Of a stretch of DNA of 64,000 nt, positions 53,773 to 63,477 are shown one piece after another; position 1 is the first letter of the stretch, and every line of letters begins with the position of its first letter. Source of the stretch: Betaproteobacteria bacterium (GTDB lineage Bacteria > Pseudomonadota > Gammaproteobacteria > Burkholderiales > Ga0077523); NCBI GenBank assembly GCA_016713305.1, contig JADJPK010000005.1, positions 186,001-250,000 of the forward strand. The letters are read 5' to 3'. The notes beneath the pieces were generated by a model. The model was not told the origin of the DNA. It saw nothing but the letters and a program-made list of their open reading frames with translations, and did no database searches. Position numbers and translations under genes: made by a program.

Positions 53773-54708
53773 TCACCAGAGCCGCATGCCGAAGCTTTCC
53801 TTGAAGCGGGTCGCGATCTCGTCCCGGGTGAAGGAGTGGTTCTGGGCGCCGCGACGGGCGATCTTCAGCGAGCCGATCAGCGAAGCGAGGCGGCCCGTGA
53901 GCGCCCAGTCCAGCCCGTTGACGATGCCGTACAGGATTCCGCCGCGATAGGCGTCCCCGCATCCCGTCGGATCGACGACCGCTTCCGGAGTGACGCTCGG
54001 GATGTCGACGGACTTGCCGTCCTGCCACACGGTGGAACCCGATCCGCCGCGGGTCACGATGAACGCCTTGACGCGCCGCGAAAGCGATTCGACCGTCTCG
54101 CCGGTCTTCTCCTCCACGAGCCTCGCTTCGTAGTCGTTCACGGTGACGTAGGCGGCCTTGGCGATGAACGCCTTGACCTCGTCGCCGTTGAACATGGGCA
54201 GTCCCTGGCCCGGATCGAACACGAACGGAATGCCGGCCTCGTGGAATTCACGCGCGTGCTGCAGCATGCCGTCCCGGCCGTCCGGGGACACGATCCCGAG
54301 CTCGACGCCCTTCGCGTCGGCCACCGAGTTGCGGTGAGACTGCATCATCGCGCCCGGATGGAAGGCGGTGATCTGGTTGTCGTCGAGATCCGTGGTGATG
54401 AACGCCTGGGCGGTGAACGACTCCGGCACTTCGGTGACGTGGGTGCGGGCGAGTCCCAGCGCATCCAGCCTGTTGGCGTAGGGCTGGAAGTCCTGGCCCA
54501 CCGTCGCCATGACGAGCGGCTCGCCCTCCAGCAGCTTGAGCGAGTACGCGATGTTGCCGGCGCAGCCCCCGAACTCGCGGCGCATGTCCGGAACGAGGAA
54601 CGAGACGTTCAGGATGTGCAGCTGGTCGGGCAGGATGTGATGCTTGAAACGATCGTGAAACACCATGATCGTGTCGTAGGCCATGGAACCGCAGATCAGA
54701 GTAGTCAT
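53773..54708 (-). CDS. PfkB-family carbohydrate/nucleoside kinase
   Basis: A 311-residue ribokinase-fold kinase. Diagnostic sites are FGGCAGNIAYSLKLL (about 46-60) and VVDPTGCGDAYRGGILYG with the catalytic Asp near 254. The long N-terminal ICGSMAYDTIMVFHDRFKHH resembles adenosine-kinase-like members. The ATG at 54708 starts it 36 nt downstream of the rlpA stop. It is the last gene of the rod-shape operon; the substrate may be adenosine or a sugar. Confidence 0.83.
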   Translation of the reverse strand: MTTLICGSMAYDTIMVFHDRFKHHILPDQLHILNVSFLVPDMRREFGGCAGNIAYSLKLLEGEPLVMATVGQDFQPYANRLDALGLARTHVTEVPESFTAQAFITTDLDDNQITAFHPGAMMQSHRNSVADAKGVELGIVSPDGRDGMLQHAREFHEAGIPFVFDPGQGLPMFNGDEVKAFIAKAAYVTVNDYEARLVEEKTGETVESLSRRVKAFIVTRGGSGSTVWQDGKSVDIPSVTPEAVVDPTGCGDAYRGGILYGIVNGLDWALTGRLASLIGSLKIARRGAQNHSFTRDEIATRFKESFGMRLW

Positions 54709-54744
54709 CGGGAGTCGGTGGATGCGTTGGGAAAAGGGGTCGGG

Positions 54745-55704
54745 TCAGCGCACCGTGACGAAGGGCCGCGAACCGAGTCGTGATGCCACGCGCTCGGCTT
54801 CGCCTCGCGCCGTGTTCCTGTCGGGAAACGGGCCGCTCTGCACGCGGTACAGGCCCGATACCGACACGACGGTGACCGGGTGCGGAAGATCGGAAAGCTC
54901 CGTCCGCATCTTGCGGGCAAAGTCCTCCGCGTTGCCGGGCTCGGAGAATGCGCCGAGCTGCAGGAATATCCCGTTGGTGGGCGGGAGCGGCGTCAGCGCG
55001 GGATCGCTCTGCACGCGAACGGGCGGTGGCGCAGGCTCCGGATCGGCTACGGTCAACGCGCTGGCTCCCGGAAGCAGGGTTTCCACCTCGACCATGCCGC
55101 TGCCGTCGTTGATCAGACCGAGCCGGTGCGCCGCCGCGTAGGAGAGATCGATCAGGCGGTCCTTGCGGAACGGGCCTCGGTCGTTGATGCGCACGACGAC
55201 CGACTTGCCTGAAGCGAGCGACGTGACCTTCGCGTAGCTCGGCAGCGGAAGGATGGTATGCGCGGCGGTCATCGCGTACATGTCGTAGCGCTCGCCGGTC
55301 GAGGTGGGCTTGCCGTGATAGCGGCGGCCGTACCAGGTGGCGACACCGCGCGCCTTGTAGGGCGTGAGCCGCGTGAGAGGCGCGTAGTCCTGCCCCAGCG
55401 CCGAATAGGGGCGTAGCGATGCCTGATGCAGCGGTTCCGCGCGTGGCGTCGCATCGGGGATGCTGTCGAGGTCCGGCGGCGGATCTGCGCCCGGGCCGTC
55501 GTCGAGGTAGTAGCCGCCCTTGCCGGACGCCGTCGTCGCAGGCGCGGCCGCCTTCGTTCCGGACGGGGTGCCCGCGGCCGCCGGTCTGCGCTCGTTCGGC
55601 CCGATCTCGGTACTGGCGCATCCCGCGGCCAGGAGCCCGGCGGCGACGAGGACGCAGAGGGCCGGAAGCGGAACGATGCTCGGGAATCGCGGACGGATCT
55701 TCAC
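54745..55704 (-). CDS. rlpA: Septal ring lytic transglycosylase RlpA (lipoprotein)
   Basis: A 319-residue lipoprotein. The signal peptide ends with the lipobox LAAGC (Cys near 25). The double-psi beta-barrel (RGVATWYGRRYHGKPTSTGE, YAMTAAHTILPLPSYAKVTS, VVRINDRGPF) holds the catalytic Asp, and the SPOR domain (IFLQLGAFSEPGNAEDFARK, LYRVQSGPFPD) binds septal denuded glycan. A Pro/Ala-rich linker precedes it. The GTG start at 55704 lies 6 nt after the rodA stop. It cleaves naked glycan strands at the septum. Confidence 0.9.
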   Translation of the reverse strand: MKIRPRFPSIVPLPALCVLVAAGLLAAGCASTEIGPNERRPAAAGTPSGTKAAAPATTASGKGGYYLDDGPGADPPPDLDSIPDATPRAEPLHQASLRPYSALGQDYAPLTRLTPYKARGVATWYGRRYHGKPTSTGERYDMYAMTAAHTILPLPSYAKVTSLASGKSVVVRINDRGPFRKDRLIDLSYAAAHRLGLINDGSGMVEVETLLPGASALTVADPEPAPPPVRVQSDPALTPLPPTNGIFLQLGAFSEPGNAEDFARKMRTELSDLPHPVTVVSVSGLYRVQSGPFPDRNTARGEAERVASRLGSRPFVTVR

Positions 55705-55709
55705 GGTGA

Positions 55710-56804
55710 CTAGCCTTTCACCAGACGCTTGTGCGTATGGATGCTCATCAGGATCCCGATGCCGAACAGCAGAGTGACGAGCGACGTGCCGCCATAGCTG
55801 ATCAGCGGCAAGGGCACGCCGACCACCGGGAGCACCCCGCTCACCATGCCCATGTTCACGAATGCGTAGGTGAAGAATGTCAGGGTGACGGCACCCGCGA
55901 GCAGGCGCGAGAAGAGCACGGAGGCGTTCGCGGCGATGTACAGGCCGCGTCCGATGATGAGCACGAACAGCACCAGCAGCACCAGATTGCCGAACAGGCC
56001 GAACTCCTCGGAGTAGACGGCGAACACGAAGTCGGTCGTGCGTTCCGGCAGGAAATCGAGGCGGGCCTGCGTACCGTTTAGCCAGCCTTTGCCGAACAGC
56101 CCGCCCGAGCCCATGGCGATGGTGGACTGGATGGTGTGATAGCCGGTGCCCAGCGGATCCTGCGAGGGGTCGATCATGGTGAGGATACGTTGGCGCTGGT
56201 AGTCGTGCATCATGCCCCACAGCACCGGCAGCATCGACCCGCCGGCGATGGCCAGGCCGATGATGATCTTCCAGGAAAGTCCGGCGAGGAACAGCACATA
56301 GAAGCCCGCGGCGCCCACCAGAAGCGCGGTTCCGAGGTCCGGCTGCTTGGCGATGAGTCCCACGGGCACGGCGAGCACCACGGCGCCGATGGCGAAGTCC
56401 TTCAACCGCAGGATCGCCTCGTAGCGGTCGAAATACCACGCGAGCATCAGCGGCACGCCGATCTTCATGATCTCCGACGGCTGGATTCGCGTGACGCCGA
56501 TGTTGAGCCAGCGCCGCGCGCCGTTGCTCACTTCTCCGAACAGCGCCACGCCCACGAGCAGTCCCAGGCCCAGGACGTACACGGGGAGCGCGAGCCGGGC
56601 CATGTGCTGGGGCGGGACGTTGGCTGCCACCCACATCACCGACACGGCGATTCCCATGTTGACGATCTGCCCGCCCACGCGCGAGAAATTCTGGCCGGAC
56701 GCGCTGTACAGCACCACCATGCCGATGGACAGCAGCACGGCGACGACCGTGATGAGGAACGGATCCAGGTGCTTTACGAAGAGTCCGAATATCCGGTTAA
56801 TCAC
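55710..56804 (-). CDS. rodA: Rod-shape peptidoglycan polymerase RodA
   Basis: A 364-residue SEDS glycosyltransferase with about ten membrane helices that elongates glycan with PBP2. Motifs include NGARRWLNIG, IQPSEIMKIGVPLMLA, KQPDLGTALLV and VSGVLPVVGVPLPLISYGGT, the SEDS signature near the C-terminus. The start is the GTG at 56804, overlapping the mrdA stop by 8 nt. It follows mrdA as in most bacteria. Confidence 0.93.
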   Translation of the reverse strand: MINRIFGLFVKHLDPFLITVVAVLLSIGMVVLYSASGQNFSRVGGQIVNMGIAVSVMWVAANVPPQHMARLALPVYVLGLGLLVGVALFGEVSNGARRWLNIGVTRIQPSEIMKIGVPLMLAWYFDRYEAILRLKDFAIGAVVLAVPVGLIAKQPDLGTALLVGAAGFYVLFLAGLSWKIIIGLAIAGGSMLPVLWGMMHDYQRQRILTMIDPSQDPLGTGYHTIQSTIAMGSGGLFGKGWLNGTQARLDFLPERTTDFVFAVYSEEFGLFGNLVLLVLFVLIIGRGLYIAANASVLFSRLLAGAVTLTFFTYAFVNMGMVSGVLPVVGVPLPLISYGGTSLVTLLFGIGILMSIHTHKRLVKG

Positions 56805-58864
56805 TTTCCTCTTCCTGCGCGGGTGCTGCGGTGCCAGCCGGCTGCGCGTGCTCGGGTTCCTTCTCCTTCGGCGGCTTGGGCAGCTTGCCGAGGATCGCGA
56901 AATCGAAGACCGCCCGGGCGATCGGTGCTGCCGCGGAGCCCCCGTGGCCGCCGTTCTCCACGAGGATCGCCAGTGCCACCTTGGGATTTTCCGCGGGCGC
57001 GTACGCGATGTAGAGCGCGTGATCGCGGAAGCGCTCGGCAATCTTCGATTCGTCGTACTTCTCGCCCTGCTTCATGCCGATCACCTGCGCCGTACCGGTT
57101 TTCCCGGCAACGGCGTACTCCGCCCCCGAGAACGCCTGGGCCGCCGTGCCGCCCGGCTTGTTCACATCCACCATCGCATTGCGCACGCGCACGTAGTTGT
57201 CGTCGCTGATCGGGAAGGTGTTGAAGGGCTGCGGCTCGATCGTGCGCCGGTCGCCGGACTGGCTGTCCTCCACCTGACGGACCACGTGGGGCCGGTAGAC
57301 GACGCCGCGATTGGCCAGGACGGCCGTGGCGAACGCGAGCTGGATCGGCGTGGCGAGGTTGTATCCCTGACCGATGCCGACCGAGATCGTGTCTCCCCCG
57401 AACCACTTCTGCTTGAACCGCCGCATCTTCCACTCCTGCGACGGCAGCAGGCCTCCCGACTCGCCAGGGATGTCGACGCCTGTCGGCTTGCCCAGGCCGA
57501 ACTGGCCGATGAAGCGGTGGATGTTGTCGATGCCCAGCTCCTGGGCGAGGCCGTAGTAGTAGGTGTCGCAAGAGATGACGATGGACCGGTGCAGGTCCAC
57601 CATGCCGTGCCCGCCCTTCTTCCAGTCCCGGTACACGTGCCCGGCTCCGCCCAGAACGAAGTAGCCGGGGTCGGAGATGGTGTACTCGGGAGAGCGCTTG
57701 CCCAGCTCGAGGCCGGCCAGCGCCATGAAGGGCTTGGAAGGTGGAACCGGGCGGGTACACGCCCTGGAGTGCCCGGTTGTTGAGCGGCTTGTCGGGCGAG
57801 TTGTTGAGCATCTCCCAGTTCTGCGGATCGATGCCCTCCACGAAGAGGTTCGGATCGAACCCCGGGCGGGACACGAGAGCCAGCACGCCGCCGGTGGAGG
57901 GTTCGATCGCGACCAGCGCGCCACGGCGCGTGCCGAAAGCCTGCTCCGCGATCTCCTGGATGCGCAGATCGACGGCCAGGTGCAGGTTGTTGCCGGAGAC
58001 GGACGGGGTGGTGCGGAGCGTGCGGACGGCACGGCCTCCGGCGTCGGTTTCCACCTCCTCCACCCCCGCAACGCCGTGGAGGTCCCGCTCGTAACTGCCT
58101 TCCAGCCCGACCTTCCCGATGTAGTCGGCGCCGCGGTAGTTGGCGGCCAGGCCCTTCTCCTCCAGCCTGGCCATCTCCTTCTCGCTCAGGCGTCCGATGT
58201 AGCCGATCAGGTGGGAGGCGATCTCCCCGTTGGGGTAGTGACGGAAGAGCCTGGCGTTGATGTGCACGCCCGGAAAGCGGTACCGGTTGACCGAGAATCG
58301 CGCGACCTCCTCGTCGGTGAGGCGGGTGCGGATGGGAAGATTGTCGAGCTCCTTGCGGTCCTCGATCAGCTTGCGCAGCCGCTTGCGGTCGCGCGGGGCG
58401 ATGTCGATGAACTCGGAGAGCTCGTCCAGCAGCGGCTCGACCGGTCCGGCCTCCTTGGGCGACATCTCCAGCGTGAAGGCGGAATAGTTGTGTGCCAGGA
58501 CCACGCCATTGCGGTCGATCATCAGGCCCCGGTTCGGCACGACCGGCACGATGGAGATCCGGTTGGCCTCGGCCAGCGTCAGGTAGTAGTCGTGCTGCAT
58601 CACCTGCAGCCAGAAGAACCGCAGCAGCAGCACGAAGAACAGGAACAGGACGCCGCCCGCGCAGACTGCCAGGCGCCAGTGGAAGCGTTCGAGTTCCCGG
58701 CCCAGGTCGCGCATTTCCACGCCATGGGCCTGCGGCCGGAATCCGGCCTTGGGCCGGCCGGTCGTGAGCCGTGCGAGCCAGGCACGCACGCGCGATTCCT
58801 CGTGACGCAGTTCGACGCCCCTTTGCTTGGGCCGGAAGCCGGCGCGGCTTCGCCCGAACTTCAT
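56797..58864 (-). CDS. mrdA: Penicillin-binding protein 2 (frameshifted at the active site)
   Basis: The elongation transpeptidase, about 688 residues. An N-terminal region, one helix (GGVLFLFFVLLLRFFWLQVM) and the pedestal (RGADYIGKVGLEGSYERDL) lead to the catalytic domain. The nucleophile motif YPPGSTF is followed by an extra base at 57735-57736; removing it gives STFKPFMALAGLELG and the rest (AGKTGTAQVIG with the KTG triad) to the stop at 56797. Start ATG 58864 is chosen so the internal repeat near the N-terminus is included; ATG 58888 and ATG 58714 are alternatives. The gene is likely essential, so the break is probably an error. Confidence 0.85.
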
Positions 58865-58916
58865 CTTGGAGGGCAGGCGGAGGAGCATTCGGCGGGTGCG
58901 GCGGCTGACGTCCCGG

Positions 58917-59453
58917 TCAGCCGACTTCTTCCAGCTTCGTGCGCCGGCGCATGGGCACCAGAAGGATGCCCACCACCGCGGGCCAGAGGGCCGCTCCCGT
59001 GAGACTGGACACGAAATAGAGCATGTCCGGCGGATCCGCGTTGGCGATGAGCCGGATGAGCAGCTGCAGGGCCTGCTGCCCCGCGAGAATCGCCAGCACG
59101 TGCGCGATCTGATAGCTCATCGGGAACATCTGGATGCGCCGGTGCAGGAAGATGCCGGCGAAGGCGGCGACGCAGTACGAGATCGCGTGCTGGCCGAACA
59201 GGCTGGCGTCGGCCACGTCCATCAGCAGTCCCAGCACCCAGGCGGGCCACAGCCCCACGCGATGTGCCTGGAACACGCTCCAGTACAGGACGATCACGGC
59301 GACGAAGTCCGGGGTGGCGCTGGACAGCCAGCCGGGCAGGGGAATGAGATTCAGCAGCAGGGCGAGCAGCATCGTCACGATGATGTATCCGCCCCGCACC
59401 GGCAGGAGGATCTCGCCGCCGTGGATGTTGTCTCCCAGTCCGCTCAGGCTCAT
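58917..59453 (-). CDS. mreD: Rod-shape determining protein MreD
   Basis: A 178-residue integral membrane protein with about five helices, as in MreD (GGYIIVTMLLALLLNLIPLP, PDFVAVIVLYWSVFQAHRVG, AWVLGLLMDVADASLFGQHA). The LMDV motif with G-Q-H is typical. Its start overlaps mreC by 4 nt (ATGA) and mrdA begins a few codons downstream. Confidence 0.88.
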   Translation of the reverse strand: MSLSGLGDNIHGGEILLPVRGGYIIVTMLLALLLNLIPLPGWLSSATPDFVAVIVLYWSVFQAHRVGLWPAWVLGLLMDVADASLFGQHAISYCVAAFAGIFLHRRIQMFPMSYQIAHVLAILAGQQALQLLIRLIANADPPDMLYFVSSLTGAALWPAVVGILLVPMRRRTKLEEVG

Positions 59454-60382
59454 TGCGGGGTTTCCGTCCTTTCCTTCGGGGGGGCAGCCGGCGACGCAGG
59501 AGGCGACGCGGGCGGCGATGCAGGAGGCGATGCGAGGGTGTTCTCGGGCCGGTCCGGTCCATCGGACAGCACCGCCACCCGCGTGTAACTGGAGACTCCC
59601 GCCGCGGGAACACAGAGGATGCGCGCGAACGAGGTTGCGTTCCGCTCGATGCTGGTGACCACGGCGACCGGCAGACCGGGCGGGTAGGTCCCGTCGATGC
59701 CGGACGTCACGAACGCGTCTCCGCTCTTCACGTCGGCGTTCACGGGCATGAAGCGCAGCTCGACCATGCCCTCGGGGCCGAGGCCGAACGTGATGGAGCG
59801 GACACCGGTGCGCACGCTCTGTACCGGCACCGATTGCGACTTGTCGGTCAGCAGGGAAACCTCGGCCACGAGCGGAAAGACGCGGGTCACCTGGCCGATC
59901 ACGCCCAGGTGATCCACCACGGCCTGGCCCGTCTTCACCCCATGCATCATTCCGCGGTCGATGACGACCTTGCGGGTGAACGGGTCGCGCGTCTCGTAGA
60001 GAATCTCCGCGATCGTGCGGGTGCGGCCGGGAATGGGGGGCGCGTTGACCAGGCGCCGGAGCTGCTCGTTCTCGGATTCGAGGGCACGGATGCGCTGAAC
60101 GTCCGAACCGCTCAGGAGCCGTTCGCGCTTCAGTTGCTCGTTCTCGCGGTACAGCGCCGCCTGGGTCACGAAGAACTCGCCGACCCGCTTGATCAGCGTC
60201 GAGGGGACCGATGCGGCTTCCTGGAGCGGGAAAAGGACGACGGAAACGCCGGCGCGGATCTCTTCGAGGTAGCGAAAGCGGGCGTCCGCCACGAGCAGTA
60301 CCAGCGAAAGGATGGCGAAGAAGGCCAGCCGTACGATCAGACTCGGGCCGCGCTTGAAGATCGGCGGCGCGGAAGCTTGCAT
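59450..60382 (-). CDS. mreC: Rod-shape determining protein MreC
   Basis: A 310-residue bitopic protein: one N-terminal helix (LIVRLAFFAILSLVLLVADA), a coiled coil (ALYRENEQLKRERLLSGSD) and the two periplasmic beta-domains (RDPFTRKVVIDRGMMHGVKT, LLTDKSQSVPVQSVRTG, FVTSGIDGTYPPGLPV). The C-terminus is a repetitive Ser-Pro-Pro-Ala tail encoded by four 12-bp tandem repeats at 59484-59531. It scaffolds the elongation complex with MreB, MreD, PBP2 and RodA. Confidence 0.9.
   Translation of the reverse strand: MQASAPPIFKRGPSLIVRLAFFAILSLVLLVADARFRYLEEIRAGVSVVLFPLQEAASVPSTLIKRVGEFFVTQAALYRENEQLKRERLLSGSDVQRIRALESENEQLRRLVNAPPIPGRTRTIAEILYETRDPFTRKVVIDRGMMHGVKTGQAVVDHLGVIGQVTRVFPLVAEVSLLTDKSQSVPVQSVRTGVRSITFGLGPEGMVELRFMPVNADVKSGDAFVTSGIDGTYPPGLPVAVVTSIERNATSFARILCVPAAGVSSYTRVAVLSDGPDRPENTLASPPASPPASPPASPAAPPKERTETPQ
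59484..59531. repeat. Four 12-bp tandem repeats in the 3' end of mreC
   Basis: The plus-strand units are GCAGCCGGCGAC, GCAGGAGGCGAC, GCGGGCGGCGAT and GCAGGAGGCGAT. They encode the (S/A)PPA tail of MreC in the minus strand. Because the unit is in frame, copy number can vary without disrupting the gene. Confidence 0.75.
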
Positions 60383-60497
60383 CAGGTGACTCTAATGTCC
60401 GCGATATCCGCGTTCGCCCGGTTCGTCCGAACCGGGCCACGCGTGAAGGTGCCGGCCCCCGGCCACCCGGAGCCGGCGGAAGGGCCGGTCACCCGGT

Positions 60498-61538
60498 TCA
60501 GTCGTTCGTGAAGATGCTCGTCCACTTGTCCATGTGTTCGAGCGCCTTGCCGGACCCCCGGACCACGCAGGTGAGCGGGTCGTCGGCGACGATCACGGGC
60601 AGGCCGGTCTCCTCCATGAGCAGACGGTCGATCTCCCGCAGCAGCGCACCGCCGCCGGTGAGCACCATGCCGCGGTCGGCGATGTCGGCGCCCAGTTCGG
60701 GCGGCGTCTGCTCCAGCGCGGACTTCACCGCGCTGACGATGGAATTGAGCGGGTCGGTGAGCGCCTCGAGAATCTCGTTCGACGAGATCGTGAAGCTGCG
60801 CGGAATGCCCTCGGCCAGATTGCGTCCCTTGACTTCCTTCTCGCGGACTTCCGACCCCGGGAACGCCGAACCGATTTCCTTCTTGATCTCCTCGGCGGTC
60901 GTCTCGCCGATCAGCATGCCGTAGTTGCGGCGGATGTAGTTGATGATCGCCTCGTCGAACTTGTCCCCGCCGACCCGCACCGAGGCGGAGTAGACGATGC
61001 CGCCGAGCGATATGACACCGACCTCGGTGGTGCCACCGCCGATGTCGACGACCATGGAGCCGGTGGCCTCGTTCACGGGGAGCCCGGCACCGATGGCGGC
61101 CGCCATGGGCTCCTCGATGAGTTCGACCTTGCGGGCGCCCGCGCCGAAGGCGGACTCCTTGATGGCGCGCCGCTCCACCTGCGTGGAACCGCAGGGGACG
61201 CAGATGACGATCCGGGGCTGCGGACTGAACAGGCGGGCGTCGTGCACCTTCTTGATGAACTGCTTGAGCATCTGCTCCGTGACCGTGAAGTCGGCGATGA
61301 CACCGTCCTTCATGGGCCGGATGGCGGTGATGTTGCCGGGGGTCCTGCCCAGCATCTGCTTCGCCATCAGGCCGACCTGCTCGATCACCTTCTTGCCGTT
61401 CGGCCCGTCCTGGCGGATGGCAACGACCGAAGGCTCGTCCAGCACGATGCCCTGGCCACGCACGTAGATGAGCGTGTTGGCAGTGCCGAGGTCGATGGCC
61501 AAATCATTGGAAAAGTAACCACTTAGAAAACCGAACAT
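60498..61538 (-). CDS. mreB: Rod-shape determining protein MreB
   Basis: A 346-residue actin homologue. The nucleotide-binding blocks are DLAIDLGTANTLIYV, GVIADFTVTEQMLKQFIKK, VDIGGGTTEVGVISLGG and VLTGGGALLREIDRLL. An amphipathic N-terminus (MFGFLSGYFSNDL) should bind the membrane. The length is standard. It starts the rod-shape operon and is divergent from gatC across a short promoter space. Confidence 0.95.
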   Translation of the reverse strand: MFGFLSGYFSNDLAIDLGTANTLIYVRGQGIVLDEPSVVAIRQDGPNGKKVIEQVGLMAKQMLGRTPGNITAIRPMKDGVIADFTVTEQMLKQFIKKVHDARLFSPQPRIVICVPCGSTQVERRAIKESAFGAGARKVELIEEPMAAAIGAGLPVNEATGSMVVDIGGGTTEVGVISLGGIVYSASVRVGGDKFDEAIINYIRRNYGMLIGETTAEEIKKEIGSAFPGSEVREKEVKGRNLAEGIPRSFTISSNEILEALTDPLNSIVSAVKSALEQTPPELGADIADRGMVLTGGGALLREIDRLLMEETGLPVIVADDPLTCVVRGSGKALEHMDKWTSIFTND

Positions 61539-61680
61539 GCGAGAGTGCCCCGTGGGAGGACTTAGATTGTCGGGAATGCGGCGGGTGGTGCCGAAATGGG
61601 GCGATATGGTACCTTACGAGGCTTGATTGACAAAGGCGTTTCGTCACCGATTCGTCGAATTTCCAAGGGCAAAAACCTCC
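61539..61680. promoter_or_regulatory. Divergent promoter region of mreB and gatC
   Basis: The 142-bp space holds TTGACA at 61627-61632, a perfect -35 for gatC with a weak -10 about 17 bp on. Its reverse complement region reads TTGTCA (61633-61628), a possible -35 for mreB, so the two promoters may be back to back. AT-rich sequence is limited to this part. -10 elements are not well matched on either strand. Confidence 0.35.
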
Positions 61681-61968
61681 ATGGCATTGACGCTCGAAGA
61701 TGTCGCACGCATTGCGCATCTTGCCCGAATCCACATCTCTCAGGCAGAGGCGGAGCGCACGCTTTCGCAACTGAACGACATCTTCGCCATGATCGAGCAG
61801 ATGCAGGCCGTGGACACGTCGGGCGTCGAGCCCATGGCACACCCGCTCGGCGGCGCCCAGCGCCTGCGGGACGACCGCGTGACCGAGGATGTGGACCGTG
61901 CCGCGCACATGCGAAACGCGCCGGAGCAGCAGGAGGGTCTGTTCCTCGTTCCCCGCGTGGTCGAATGA
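61681..61968 (+). CDS. gatC: Aspartyl/glutamyl-tRNA amidotransferase subunit C
   Basis: The 95-residue GatC subunit that stabilises GatA-GatB in transamidation of Glu-tRNA(Gln) and Asp-tRNA(Asn). Family blocks are TLEDVARIAHLARIHISQAE, LNDIFAMIEQMQAVDTSGVE and PMAHPL then LRDDRV. The start ATG 61681 has no strong ribosome site. The gene is first in gatCAB. Confidence 0.93.
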   Translation: MALTLEDVARIAHLARIHISQAEAERTLSQLNDIFAMIEQMQAVDTSGVEPMAHPLGGAQRLRDDRVTEDVDRAAHMRNAPEQQEGLFLVPRVVE

Positions 61969-62006
61969 CCCGCCCGCTCCGCCTTCATCCGTAGCAAGGA
62001 CACTCC

Positions 62007-63476
62007 GTGACCCAGTTGCACCTCGCGCCGGTGGCCGAACTCGGCCGCCTGCTGGCCCGCCGGGAAGTCTCCTCGGTGGAACTCACCCGGCTCTTTCTCG
62101 ACCGGATTGACCGTCACCGCGACCTCAACGCCTTTCTCGACGTGCGCCCCGAGGTGAGCCTGCGCCAGGCCGAAGTGGCCGACCGCCGTCTGGCCGCCGG
62201 CGAATCGGCGCCGCTGCTGGGAGTGCCGCTGGGCCACAAGGACATATTCGTGACGCGCGGGTGGGCCAGCACCGCCTCCAGCCGGATGCTCGAGGGTTAC
62301 ATGAGCCCGTTCGACGCCACCGTTGTCGAGCAGCTCGAGCGCGCGGGCATGGTGTGTCTGGGCAAGCTCAACTGCGACGAGTTCGCCATGGGCTCGTCCA
62401 ACGAGCACAGTGCCTATGGACCCGTGCTGAATCCGTGGGACAAGGGCGCGGTCCCGGGAGGCAGTTCCGGCGGTTCTTCCGCGGCGGTCGCTGCGCGGAT
62501 CGCGCCGGTGGCCACGGCGACGGACACGGGTGGCTCCATCCGCGAACCGGCCGCGTTCACGGGTATCACGGGCACGAAACCCACCTACGGCCGTCCCTCC
62601 CGCTGGGGCATGATCGCTTTCGCGTCGAGTCTGGACACGGCGGGCCTGATGACAGTATCCGCCGAGGACGCCGCCCTGGTCCTCTCGGCCATGCTGGGCT
62701 ACGACCCGCGTGACTCCACCAGCGTGGACAGGCCGGCGGAGGACTGCGCGCGACTCCTCGACGCCCCGGTGAGGGGGGTGCGCATCGGCGTCCCCAGGGA
62801 ATTCTTCGGCAAGGGGCTCGCTCCGGACGTGGAATCCGCGATCCGCGCGGCGCTCGCCACGTACGAGAAGCTGGGTGCGACGCTCGTCGACATCTCGCTG
62901 CCCAATGCGCATCTGGGCATTCCTGTCTATTACGTGGTCGCTCCGGCGGAATGTTCGAGCAATCTGAGCCGGTTCGACGGCGTGCGTTACGGGCACAGGG
63001 CCAAGGACTACGGCGACCTGACGGACATGATCAAGCGTTCGCGGGCGGAAGGACTGGGGCCCGAGCCGAAGCGCAGGATCCTCGTGGGAGCCTACGTGCT
63101 TTCGCACGGCTACTACGATGCGTACTACCTCAAGGCGCAGAAGGTGAGGCGGCTGATCGCCGACGAGTTCCAGCGCGCCTTCGCGCAGTGCGACGTCATT
63201 GCCGGACCGGTCACGACCAGTGTCGCTTTCGGATTCGGGGAGAAGGCTGCCGACCCGGTATCCATGTACCTGGCCGATCTCTATACGGTGCCGGGCAGCC
63301 TGGCCGGCATTCCCAGCATGAGTATCCCCTGCGGCTTCGGCGACAAGGGCAGGCCCGTGGGACTGCAGCTGATGGCCAACTACTTCGACGAGGCGCGCAT
63401 GCTGGGCGTCGCCCATCAGTACCAGTGTGCGACCGACTGGCACCGGCGCGTGCCTGCCGGTTTCGGCGAGGCATGA
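62007..63476 (+). CDS. gatA: Glutamyl-tRNA(Gln) amidotransferase subunit A
   Basis: The 489-residue amidase that supplies ammonia from glutamine. The Ser-cisSer-Lys triad is visible: Lys78 in VPLGHKDIF, Ser153 in PGGSSGGSSAA and Ser177 in TDTGGSIREPAAF. Length and order are standard. The start is GTG 62007, and gatB begins one base after the stop. Confidence 0.95.
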   Translation: MTQLHLAPVAELGRLLARREVSSVELTRLFLDRIDRHRDLNAFLDVRPEVSLRQAEVADRRLAAGESAPLLGVPLGHKDIFVTRGWASTASSRMLEGYMSPFDATVVEQLERAGMVCLGKLNCDEFAMGSSNEHSAYGPVLNPWDKGAVPGGSSGGSSAAVAARIAPVATATDTGGSIREPAAFTGITGTKPTYGRPSRWGMIAFASSLDTAGLMTVSAEDAALVLSAMLGYDPRDSTSVDRPAEDCARLLDAPVRGVRIGVPREFFGKGLAPDVESAIRAALATYEKLGATLVDISLPNAHLGIPVYYVVAPAECSSNLSRFDGVRYGHRAKDYGDLTDMIKRSRAEGLGPEPKRRILVGAYVLSHGYYDAYYLKAQKVRRLIADEFQRAFAQCDVIAGPVTTSVAFGFGEKAADPVSMYLADLYTVPGSLAGIPSMSIPCGFGDKGRPVGLQLMANYFDEARMLGVAHQYQCATDWHRRVPAGFGEA

Positions 63477-63477
63477 G

